DNA from: Diabrotica undecimpunctata | Lineage: Eukaryota > Arthropoda > Insecta > Coleoptera > Chrysomelidae | NCBI RefSeq assembly: GCF_040954645.1 | Contig: NC_092810.1 | Coordinates: forward strand, 8,664,185-8,728,184 | Direction of reading: 5' to 3' | Length of the DNA stretch: 64,000 nucleotides | Shown here: positions 44,963 to 54,360 of the stretch, piece by piece | How the letters are laid out: the number at the start of each line of letters is the position of its first letter | Numbering within the stretch: the stretch's first letter is position 1 | The notes under the pieces: generated by a model | Seen by the model: the letters and a program-made list of their open reading frames with translations, nothing else | What the model was told of the DNA's origin: nothing | Databases searched by the model: none | Translations under genes and position numbers: made by a program

Positions 44963-47188
44963 TAAAGCTCGGATTTATAGGCAACAAAAATTGAAGAAAA
45001 AGGCGCCTATATAGACAAAGATTTTTATTAAAAAAGGCAGGAATATTAACATTTAGGCAAAATATAGGCAATAAAGGAATATAACTTATTATTTATTGTA
45101 CAAAGTGAATTAACGTAATATTAACTTAAGGCAGGTATATTTGCACATCATAATCATAACATTAGTATGAATAAACTAGTAACTAAATAACTGTAAATTA
45201 ATAATTAAACATTGTAACCACTTAAAATTCTATCATTAATAGAAACAACTAAATGTTTTTCAATATTTTCGGTCTTAAAACTATGTCTTAAATTTGTCGA
45301 TCACTTAAAATTAATTTGTACATTGAAAACGAACGTTTGACATCGACAGATGTAATTGGAGCATATTTCAGAGCGGATAATAAATCTGGCATAATTTGAA
45401 ATTTCTCGGAAAATGTCCCATTCAAAACTTTAGCAACATTAAATAAAAACGAAAAACCTTTATTCTTGTCGAAAACATATTTCATTTTTTTTTTTAATTA
45501 ATTGACCGTTACTTTCAGGTGCCGATTTAATTTTCCTCTTTAAATTATCTATTAATTTTACTGACTCACATAAATTCTTGTTTTTCTAATAAGGTAATTG
45601 TGGTAACTATTAGTTTATAATTGTCATTGATATAAGCGAGTTCCTGTTTCAATTTGGGATTTTTTAATATTTTTTTGCTTCTCGAATGGCTTCGGAAATA
45701 TCATCATCAAATTCTGACATAACTAATTCTATTTCATTGCAGTGTTTAAAGTAAAAAAAACTGCTTCAAGCCAGGTTCCCCAACTTGTAATTACTGGTTT
45801 AGGTGGCAAAGGGACACCGGGAAGTCTTTCTTTATATATTTGCACTCTCAACGTAGACTTTACAAAAACTTTTTTTATAACATTTATAAAATTATTTACC
45901 AACGGAAACAGATTTCTTATTTCTTCAGCAATTCTATTTATCCCGTGGGCTACACAAGTGCAATGAATTAAATTAGGATAAAAAATCTTTAAATTAACAG
46001 CAGCTTTTAACATATATGCCGCAGCATCTGAAAGCATTAAAACTATGTTATTCACTGGTATAGCGTTGGGTAAAAAGAGTTTTGTTAAACTATCTTGTAT
46101 AAATCGACTTATTGTTAAATTATTTGTTTTTTCCAATTCTTTAACGGCAACTAAATAAGGTTTTCTCGCAAAGTTTTCGTTCAAAATTCCAATCATTAAA
46201 TTAGCTATATACCTGCCGCATACATCTGTCGTTTCATCCACGATAATATACAAAAAATTGCCCTCTAACTCCCGCTTAATTTTTGAAATACATTCCACAT
46301 AACATTTTTTCACAGTATGTTTTCTCAATGTACTCTCGTCCGGTAAGGATTTATTAAGATATTTTTCGAAAAAGCATTTAAAACTAAGGTTATTAACTTT
46401 ATATAGAGGAGTGTTGGATGCAATCATCATCTGGCATAAATCAAATTTAAATGCGTCTTCCTCCTTTTTTTTTTGAACTGCTTAAACTATCCCGCAGAGA
46501 TATTTGGGCTAATTTAGAGGAATTTAATTTTTCCAAATTCCGTTTATGAAGTGGGGTTCCACAGTGCTGGTCAATAAAGTACTTTTTTCTACTTGAAATC
46601 TGAGAATTTAAAAAACAAATAATTGGAATTTTAAAATCGCTTTAGAATTTAGTTATGTTGTGGGACGAGAAAAAATAAATCTTACCGATTTGCCGCATGG
46701 TTTACAAAATGCTCAATCTCCTTCTAAAGAAAGTTCCGAATAAGGTGCGATCTATAGCCTTAATTTAGATGTTATCTTTTCACACAAATGTCTAAAACGT
46801 TTTAAAACGTGTTCTTTTGCTTTTCGGTATACGCAACAAAACTAAACTCGGATATAGCAATTTGTGACTAAACTCTGATACAGTAACCGACTGTACAATT
46901 GATAATAAACTAATAAAGGTTAGGGATTTCCAAATAGTTAATCCTCAAGTCTCGATCAGGTACATTTTCCTAGAAATCTGTTATATAAACAAACCATTGA
47001 TATTTTATTATTGACCCAAAATTTTATTATAGAATGGTATAGTAATAGAATAATATCATGGGTAGTACCATGAAATTTTAAAAAAGACACAAATAGGCGG
47101 AATTTACGAAAAAAGGGAAAAAATGCAAAAAACAATTATAATAGGCAAAATAGGCCAAAAAGGCATTTTTCCTATAATTCGAGCCTTA
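44963..47188 (-). mobile_element. hAT transposon (CGGBP-like lineage), 8-bp TSD
   Basis: A 2226-bp element with termini taaagctcggatttatagg on the left and cctataattcgagcctta on the right, an imperfect TIR of about 19 bp. The flanks are ttcatgac (44955-44962) and ttgatgac (47189-47196), seven of eight bases matching, the TSD length of hAT. It carries a broken transposase on the minus strand. Removing it rejoins LINE ORF1 in frame. Confidence 0.82.
45288..46600 (-). pseudogene. hAT transposase (CGGBP1-related)
   Basis: The N-terminus near 46600-46440 has a zinc-finger end (FIDQHCGTPLHKRN). A 10-A run near 46466-46475 shifts the frame. The long open part (46430-45729) has FLYIIVDETTDVCGRYIANL with the first catalytic Asp region, VLMLSDAAAYMLKAAVNLK, FYPNLIHCTCVAHGINRIAE and PVITSWGTWLEAVFF. 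The C-terminal dimerisation region near 45380-45290 reads YAPITSVDVKRSFSMYKLIL followed by SDRQI. Further frame breaks lie at 45745-45480. The motifs match the hAT lineage related to CGG-triplet-binding protein 1. Non-functional. Confidence 0.82.
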
Positions 47189-47400
47189 TTGATGACCATT
47201 TTGATCATTCTAGGATATTTATTACCAACTTTTCCTACTCTAAAGAAAGTAACCGGGGTTGTGTCACATTCTACAGTCTGTAAAATTTCTTTCTCTGATT
47301 TTTGAGGCAGATTTTTGAGAAGATGTTCAGTATGATGAATGGAAAATTGTATAATAAGTATAATGAGAATATTGTTCTGAAGCTATTTTCCTGTGGCATC

Positions 47401-47679
47401 TTAAAGTAGTTATTATTTTAATGGGAATAAGCCACAATTGAAGGTTAAAATAAGTTTATTGACGTTTCAATTTCAACTTCGGAAATCGTTATCAAAATGT
47501 TTGTATTTTGATAACCTTTCTGGGTGTTTACATTATATTCTAATTAAAATAATAGTGAATCTTGAAATGGCTATCTTAGTAGTATAAACTCTAAATGGAT
47601 CTGCTAATTATTTTTAAATACACTTGTGAATCGGATCGACCTATGGATGCGCAGAAGGGCAAGAGATAAGGGCTTGCAA
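47401..47679. repeat. Dispersed-repeat-like spacer
   Basis: 47435-47515 contains aagtttattgacgtttcaa followed by cttcggaaatcgtt and a short inverted pair around caaaatgtttgtattttg. I recall this motif as a frequent dispersed repeat in insect genomes but cannot name the family. The rest shows nothing recognisable. Confidence 0.4.
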
Positions 47680-47689
47680 ATCGATGTTA

Positions 47690-49104
47690 ATTGTTGTAAT
47701 TGATGTTAGTTGTAACTGAACTGTTCAACGCCATATACGATTCAGGTAATATCCCAGAGGAATGGCTATTGTCAACATTTGTAACGCTATCAAAAAAACG
47801 ATCTGCGAAAACGTGCGAAGATTTCCGAACTATCAGTCTTATGAGTCATGCACTTAAAATTTTTCTTAAAATCATACATGCCAGAATTTACAAGAAATGC
47901 GAAGAAAATGTCGGTGAAATGCAATTCGGATTCCGCAATTCTATGGGTACACGTGAAGCACTTTTCACCTAAGTCCTACTTCAGAGATGCCGCGATGTCA
48001 GTTGTGATGTCTATATTTGTTTTATTGACTACGCCAAGGCATTTGACCGTTGTCAGCACCAGAAGATGGTCACCGCACTACAAAGAGTAGGATTGGATGA
48101 AAAGGACATTCGGATCATCATGAATTTATACTGGAACCAGCTTGCTCAAGTCAAGGTCGAAGACCAGCTGACCGACCAAGTGAAGATCATGCGAGGAGTA
48201 AGGCAAGGATGTGTGCTATCGCCGACTCTTTTCAATATATACTCTGAGGAGATTTTTAATGAAGCCCTCACAAACCTAGACATGGGAATCCGAGTGAACG
48301 GTGAATACATCAATAATATCCGCTACGCCGATGACACTGTGTTACTGGCAACCAGCCTAAACGATCTTCAGGCCTTACTAGACCGAGTGCGAACTGTGAG
48401 CGTAACATACGGACTGAACCTTAATATTAAGAAAACTAAATTCATGGTTGTCAGCCGTACAAATTTAGATCCCGGGGCACTAATGGCAGGTAGCGAAGAG
48501 ATCCAGAGAGTCGACAGATTCACTTACCTCGGAACTACCCTCAACGTACAATGGGACTACGCTCAAGAGATTAGATCCAGAATTGAAATGGCACGGTCTA
48601 CTTTTATTAAGTTGAGATCCTTGCTGTGCTGCAGTGATCTCAGTTTGGGAACCAAGATGCGGATAGTGAGGTGCTACGTTCTTCCAGTGTTACTATATGG
48701 AGTTGAAGCCTGGACACTGACGCAAGCCACTGAAAAACGAATCGAAGCCTTCGAGATGTGGATATACAGAAGGATACTAAAAATATCTTACCATGTCACC
48801 AACGTTGAGGTCCTACAGCGCATGACAAAAGAAAAAGAAGTGCTTAATTTAATTAAACAACGTAAGCTTGAGTACCTCGGCCACGTGATGCGGAACGAAG
48901 AAAAATATCGAATTCTTCAACTTGTTATGCAGGGTAAAGTATTTGGCAGAAGAGGACCGGGACGCCGTCGTATCTCGTGGTTGAAAAATCTCCGACAATG
49001 GTTTGGGATGACCTCAGCGGAGCTGTTTCGCAGAGCAGTCAACAAAACCATGATAGCCTTGATGATCGCCAACATCCGGACCGGATAAGGCACTGAAGAA
49101 GAAG
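47690..49104 (+). mobile_element. Family B LINE insertion (copy B5), 10-bp TSD
   Basis: 1415 bp, 5'-truncated, flanked by atcgatgtta (47680-47689 and 49105-49114), ending in a (GAA)n tail. One reading frame runs almost the whole length. RT motifs are EEWLLSTFVTLSKKRS, FRTISLMSHALKIFLKIIHA, YICFIDYAKAFDRCQHQ, RGVRQGCVLSPTLFNIYSEE, RYADDTVLLATSLNDLQALL and LNIKKTKFMVVSR. The tail has LLYGVEAWTLTQATEK, FEMWIYRRILK, YLGHVMRNEEKYRILQLVMQ and GRRRISWLKNLRQWFG. One nonsense codon at 47970-47972 (TAA, consistent with an original CAA) is the only break, so this is the youngest family B copy here. The endonuclease is missing through 5' truncation. Confidence 0.92.
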
Positions 49105-49114
49105 ATCGATGTTA

Positions 49115-50231
49115 CTCACTCCATATACCGGACGAGAGTGTATCCGTAAATAACCGAAATTTTCTTAGTTTTTTTTTACTGTTAAATTAATCCATTGACA
49201 GAAGTAAATATTTCATATATGTTTCTTTTTTATTTTACATAAACACATATCTTTATGGTATCTCTAATTTTATTTGCTTTACAAAAGTTTAATTAAAAGA
49301 TATCCCGATTTAATTAGCGTACTCAATAGCACCGGACTGTAATCGAATTTCCATTCGAAATAATCACGATGTAACTCCCACAGAGGTAATTCAGAATGTC
49401 ATGCTCCCTTGTAATTAGCGACGTTGAGTGGTCGTCGGTAGCGTCTAGGCGTATTCACAATCGCACAGCAACCTCCGCCTTTTGTGAATTCTATTACAAA
49501 CTTACTAACTGCACTTTGTATGTTCTAGTTAACAACTCTGACACAAACTTCGAACTTTCTTGTTGAATTTTCACTATGTGTTACATTTATTTTATTCTTC
49601 GTACCCTTAGATACCCTTTTAATTTAAGCACCGTAAAATGGGACAAAGAGCTGGGTCTTTTCGAGCACGAAATGGAGTAATCTAAACAAAGCGTAATTAT
49701 TTTGAAAAAAACCTATATGCTGAATTCTTTTAACGACGAAAATCTGAAACATACAGGGTGTTTCAAAAAGGTATGTCATAAATTAAATCATGCATTCCGG
49801 GGACAAAAATAAATTGATTGAATCCAACTTACCCTAGTACAAAATTGTACACAAAAAAAGTTACAGCCCTTTGAAGTTACAAAATAAAAAATGTTTTTTG
49901 CATTATCTCCTCCACTACTTGACATTTTGTAATAAAAATGGACACGTTACTTTCTTGTTCTAAAAGCATTTTTTTATACAAAACAAACAACAAAATCTAA
50001 GCGCACAGAAAAATTTTAAGGGGGCTGTGGTGCAGCCCTAAATCCCCCAAACTCTTGAGTACGTTCAAATCAAATGAATTTTGTGGCATCATTAGTTCAA
50101 CACATTATTTTTAAAACTTTTTTGCCTTTTATCACTTTTTTGAAGAAGTAGTTTTTTTCTAGTTGGCCATAAAATTACAATTAGTTTCTATGGATACGAT
50201 AATTACAAAGAGTTCCATCAATAATAGTCAA
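49115..50231. other. No gene; one mariner-end-like motif
   Basis: AT-rich. At 49753 the sequence acagggtgtttcaaaaaggt begins, a motif typical of an insect Tc1/mariner-like terminal repeat. I find no partner end, so it may be a solo or degraded terminus. Nothing else recognised. Confidence 0.4.
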
Positions 50232-50233
50232 TA

Positions 50234-50664
50234 GTCATAGAAGCTACAAAAGCTCTGTATAAAGAAAATAAAGTGTCCATTAAAATGGGAACAAGAATCA
50301 TAGAAGACTTCACCACAAAAAAAGGGCTCCTGCAGGGTTGTTTCACATCTCCAACCCTATTCAAAATATACTTAGAGAAAGCCTTGACTACATGGAAAAG
50401 AAAATGCGAAGGCATGGGAGTACCGGTACCGGAACGAATACCTATATACGTTAAGTTTTGTAGGCGATCAAGTAGTGATTGCACAAGACCAAGACGACCT
50501 CAGCTACATGATGAAGAAACTACAAGAAGAATATACCAAGGCTGGCCTAGATATTAACCTTGCGAAAACAGAATACCTATCGACAAGTGAAGAAGACATA
50601 GAAGATATACAGATTGATGACAACGTAACAATCAAAGGAAAGGATAAATTCAAATACCTGGGGT
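50234..50664 (+). pseudogene. Family A LINE internal RT fragment (copy A5)
   Basis: Internal piece of a LINE very similar to copy A3, truncated at both ends. It reads ATKALYKENKVSIKMGTRII, GCFTSPTLFKIYLEKALTTW, then after a one-base frame change near 50430 VVIAQDQDDLSYMMKKLQEE and TIKGKDKFKYLG. The FADDQ catalytic box itself lies at the frame break. The 3' end is not a tail but joins directly to a pogo-like transposase remnant. It is therefore a rearranged fragment rather than a standard insertion. Confidence 0.8.
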
Positions 50665-51525
50665 GACGTCTGCAGCTCGAGGATCTATCTTTACTTGCGT
50701 TTTGTGTATTAGCGCAAGTGGGAATTATCTACCCCCTTCGCCTATATTTTCTTGCAAGAATGCCACCAAATTGTTAAAGAAGAGACATCTACCTAGAAGT
50801 ATTTTTTACTTTCATTCATCAGAGTGGATTTAAACCGACATTTTTACGCAGTGGTTTAATCACTTGATCGATTATGTAAAACCAAGTGCCGAAAACACTA
50901 TACATTTGATTTTGGATGGGCATCACTCGCACACGAGAAACCTAGATGATATTATCGCTGCCAGGGGAAACTAAGTAACTTTATTGTGCTAACACTACAC
51001 ACAAGATGCAACCGCTAGACAAATTCGTGATATGAGCTTTGAAAATTTTCAAAAGTGAAGAAATTCGTCAATTTTTAATGCAAGATAATAGCCTAATCTC
51101 TCACTTTGACATCAGTGACCTTTACGGGTATCTTTCCAGTAAATAGACACATTTTTTTCGAAGAGGATTTTCTATTGAAAGCACCCAAAAATGAAGAAGC
51201 ACTCGTTGGACATGAAAGCCAGATAAACTCCCCTTGTGACCAGAAAAATGACGATGAAGAGGCAAATGGACAACCAGTTTTAGCACAACACATACTTCTC
51301 ATTTCGGCTCTTAAACAAACGACAAGGCACAAGAGGCCGAAAATCGGGAACAGCCAAAATTTTGTTTACAACCCCAAAACAAAAATGAACTGGAAGAGTT
51401 AGTCGTATCGACAATTAAAAAATATAAAATTAAAAGAAAAGTTGGGTTTGACGGAACGAAAAAAAACTGACGATGCAAAACCTGGTAGCAGCAAAATTGA
51501 TGTTGTGGCAGCAAGTTATTAAATT
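50665..51525 (+). pseudogene. pogo/Tigger-like (DDE_1) transposase remnant
   Basis: Plus-strand pieces of a DDE_1-type transposase. VTSAARGSIFTCV comes first, then ISASGNYLPPSPIFSCKNAT, the palm-like WFNHLIDYVKPSAENTIHLI followed by LDGHHSHTRNLDD (second catalytic Asp in LDGHHSHT) and LLC-HYT-x-MQPLD (third catalytic Asp in QPLD). The C-terminal tail has FFEEDFLLKAPKNEEALVG and KRPKIGNSQNF. Several stops and frameshifts are present. The DNA-binding N-terminal half is missing, since the upstream side is replaced by the LINE fragment A5. An alternative is a jerky-like domesticated relative, but the decay argues for a dead transposon. Confidence 0.75.
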
Positions 51526-51579
51526 AACTTAAATTATTATTCCTTAGTCAAACACTTTTGTAAAATAGAATTCATAAAT

Positions 51580-53920
51580 GAAGAGTGGCCGAGCTAAGTG
51601 ATCTAAGTACCAAAATTAACAATTGCCAGAAATAAAAAAAAAAACTTTATTAACCAAAAAAATAAAACAAATATATAATTGTTTATGGAAATTCAGCTTC
51701 ATTAACAAGTACCTAAATAACGTATAACAAATTTTCGGTGTTAATATACTAAACAAACTTAGTAATACTCAATAAATGAAGAAAAAATGGAAATGATCTA
51801 ATTCCACAGGAATAATATTTGACTAAATATCTAAAATAGAGGTGAAAAATGCTCTATTTTCGTGGTTAATTCTAGCATGGCGCGAAGGTCTTTTTTCTTA
51901 CTTTCGTTTATTTGCTGAACACCAGAAAAACCCAAGAGCTCTGTCTACTTTAACTTTTAAACAGTCACACCTTTTTTCAATACACGACACTTCTCCCATC
52001 CAATTAAGTCACTAAAATTTTTCTTGTACCACACTGTTCCCGGCTCTGCTTTCGTCACACGTAACCACGATGCTTGAGTAATACCAAGTTTAGATGTATC
52101 TATACATTCTGATGATATTTGATCGAAATCAAAGAAAGTACATTCTCCCATATCTAAAAGTCTGTAAGGTCTGAAAGGTCTAGCAGCAGCAATTACAGTT
52201 TTTAAATCGTTTACTGTTTGAAGCTTGGAACATTTTGCTCGTTTCTCTATAAGAGCAAAATCTCTATCTGAAGATGAAAAGCTATGACCGGAAACTAAAA
52301 ATGTATGATCAATGGTATCAAAATGTCCATTAGCTACTAAGAAAATGTATAAGAAGATAAACATTCGGTTTTTCAGTTGACCTGCACAGTTGTCGCTCCA
52401 TATACATAGTTTTCGCTTATAAGTTGAAAGCTCTCCTGTATTCAAGGCTTGTAAAAAGAATGATGCCATTTGGTTCCCACCACGACCCGATTGTCCTTCA
52501 TGCCAGATGCACATTATCCCATCTGCAGTATCTTGCATGTGTATTCCAAAATTGTAGCATGACAATTGGCGGCTGTAATACATACTACTATGCGTCAATT
52601 TGGGAAGCGAAAATACTTTTTGTAGATCCATGGTAATGGTACAGGTATCGCTACCTGGAAGAGTACTGCTCGTACTATCTTCTTGAAAAACATTAAGAGC
52701 TTTATCTGTTTTTCTATGATGTAATTCCAACTCATTTTTAGCTTTTCTGGATATACTAAGGTCTTTGTCCTTGCCTCTTAAAAAAAGTAAATCACAAGTC
52801 TTACAGGTGTCAACTCTAGGTTTTCTAAAAGAAAGATTCGGAAAATCCTTCATAAAAACTTTCCTATAGAATTTGTATGTTGTGGTGCTGTCAGGATGTT
52901 TTATTTTAAAAGAGTTGTATAGCTTATTAACATTGAGGTCTGGACTGAGATATTCCTTTTCACTTTTTGAACGACTGTAGTGGCTCTCGTCCCTCGGGAA
53001 GCTATTGATGTGATTATTTACCATCTGTCTGTCATGAAGAGTATACTTAAATTTTCTAACACCTCCTCGTTTATCCTTAAAGGTTGTATGTCCCTCCTTT
53101 TTACGCCTAACAAGCGTAGTAATCTTTTGCGGACTTATAGCAAATATTTCCAAAAACGTTTTTTTACAAACTCTTTTCACATTACCTTCCCCATCTGGAA
53201 CAAAAAAAGCTACGGTACACTGTCGTCTACTTTCTGATGAATCACCAGAACTACCATTGCGGCGACGTTGGATTGGTAAAACTTGCAATAATCCCATGAG
53301 ATAGCTGCCTTGCTCGTTGAGTTCAAGGCCATGATACAAGTCGAAAAGCTTAATTTTTATATCAACCACGTATCTACAGCTGAATTTACATTTGCACGTA
53401 ATCTAAAATCTCATGATAATATATCATATCAACAAAGCCAAAGTAGCAATAAAAAAAGTTTTATGTAGCTATTCACAAATTTCAAGCGAAATATCTGTTA
53501 AAAATCTCGTACTAACCTCATTTTTTGGAATGGCCTTTCCAAGTTTTTGAAGCTTACATTTTTGTGTAATGTAGGGTTTTCCACTCAATCTAGCTTCACT
53601 CTGTTTTCTTCTTGACGATATTGTTTTCTTTTTATCATCAAACCCACTAGAATCCATTGTATTTACTTTAAAACACAAATTCATCAATCGATTCTAACGA
53701 CACTACGTCAACCTGCAAATGGCACTTAGATCAATTAGCACAGCACATGATCTCGGACTTACAGGCGGCTCCACCTTTGGGCTTTGTTTGCAATCACTAG
53801 AGTGAAGTTAGCACGTAGATCTCATAGGGGGACATTGGCATAGGAACATTGATCATATTGATTGAATAAAAACAAAATTTTATGTTTTGGCACTTAGATC
53901 ACTTAGCTTGGACACTCTTC
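51580..53920 (-). mobile_element. TIR transposon carrying an intact DUF7869-like gene
   Basis: A 2341-bp element. Its imperfect terminal inverted repeats (51580-51615 and 53885-53920) match at 33 of 36 positions, beginning gaagagtg and containing agctaagtgatctaagt. AAAT flanks both sides (51576-51579 and 53921-53924), a possible 4-bp target-site duplication. The right subterminal region repeats the TIR core as ggcacttagatcaattagc at 53721-53739, with 18 of 19 bases matching 53889-53907, as expected of transposase-binding sites. The only gene inside is the two-exon DUF7869-like gene on the minus strand. Confidence 0.82.
51957..53657 (-). CDS. DUF7869-like putative DDE transposase, two exons
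   Basis: Predicted 528-residue protein. Exon 1 is 53657-53517 (ATG, MDSSGFDDKKKTISSRRKQS to AIPKNE), with donor GAG|GTTAGT. Exon 2 is 53402-51957, after acceptor ATTTTAG. Both keep phase and no stop interrupts. Exon 2 opens with a Cys cluster (ITCKCKFSCRY). A second Cys pair is in RVDTCKTCDLL. Three acidic motifs follow: TITMDLQKVFSLPKL (D306), CIWSDNCAGQLKNR (D384) and SGHSFSSSDRDFALIEKR (D426 to E433). Order and context suggest an RNase-H-like nuclease core. I recognise it as the arthropod family labelled DUF7869; the transposase role is my inference from the enclosing TIRs and from a second copy at 27268-31390. An alternative is a host gene captured by a transposon. Confidence 0.78.
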
Positions 53921-53924
53921 AAAT

Positions 53925-54358
53925 ATTTTAGTAAGTTTTTTGAAGAATTTCACGGTGATGGCCGGTTTTTTTGCCGATCAGTGTAGGTATATATATTTCA
54001 ATATAATAATATTGATTTATCATAAATAGTTAGGTACTAACGTTTTGTAGCGAATTTTAAGTTTCATATTTAACATTTCAACATTGATTTAGTTAAAACA
54101 ATATTTCTATATTATTTTAAACTATAAATTCACATGTATGTCCACAGAAGGTTCTGATTATTTCATTAATAATCTATGTGTTTTATTAAACCCAATATTC
54201 ATTGTGAATATACATAAAAATTTAACGAAAGTATTGAATAAATAATGAGAATTTCGAAATTTGAATTTGTTTGGTTTTATTTAAAATTATATAAAAAGTC
54301 TTGCTATGGTAGTGTACAGAATATGTATTTTATTTTTATTACCAATGTATTTAGTACA
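53925..54358. other. No recognised gene
   Basis: AT-rich spacer between the DUF7869-type element and the mariner-like element. Nothing recognised. Confidence 0.5.
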
Positions 54359-54360
54359 TA

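Larger units (their letters stand above)
43992..47400 (-). mobile_element. CR1/L2-like LINE remnant with nested hAT element
   Basis: Minus-strand LINE with ORF1 end and ORF2 endonuclease. ORF1: LLKNLPQKSEKEILQTVECD, FFRVGKVGNKYPR and IKM at 47330-47197, then (after the hAT) NNEYEAKQILRNKKKLLEKV, LRSELEIRKENGEQNLTIKY and VRGIPKI at 44959-44750. ORF2 follows with FNKLICYIQDLKPKIILITE and TW, ACLYRPG, LVLFGDFNFPDIFWPLPVVS, and STLDLVFTNDDRLP. Frame breaks are frequent, and no RT domain remains before the satellite array. The hAT 44963-47188 interrupts ORF1. Confidence 0.75.

Noticed and set aside
49753..50231. Complete mariner-like element starting at acagggtgtttc
   Set aside because: Only one end-like motif was found. 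No matching inverted end, transposase or TA-bounded partner was seen.
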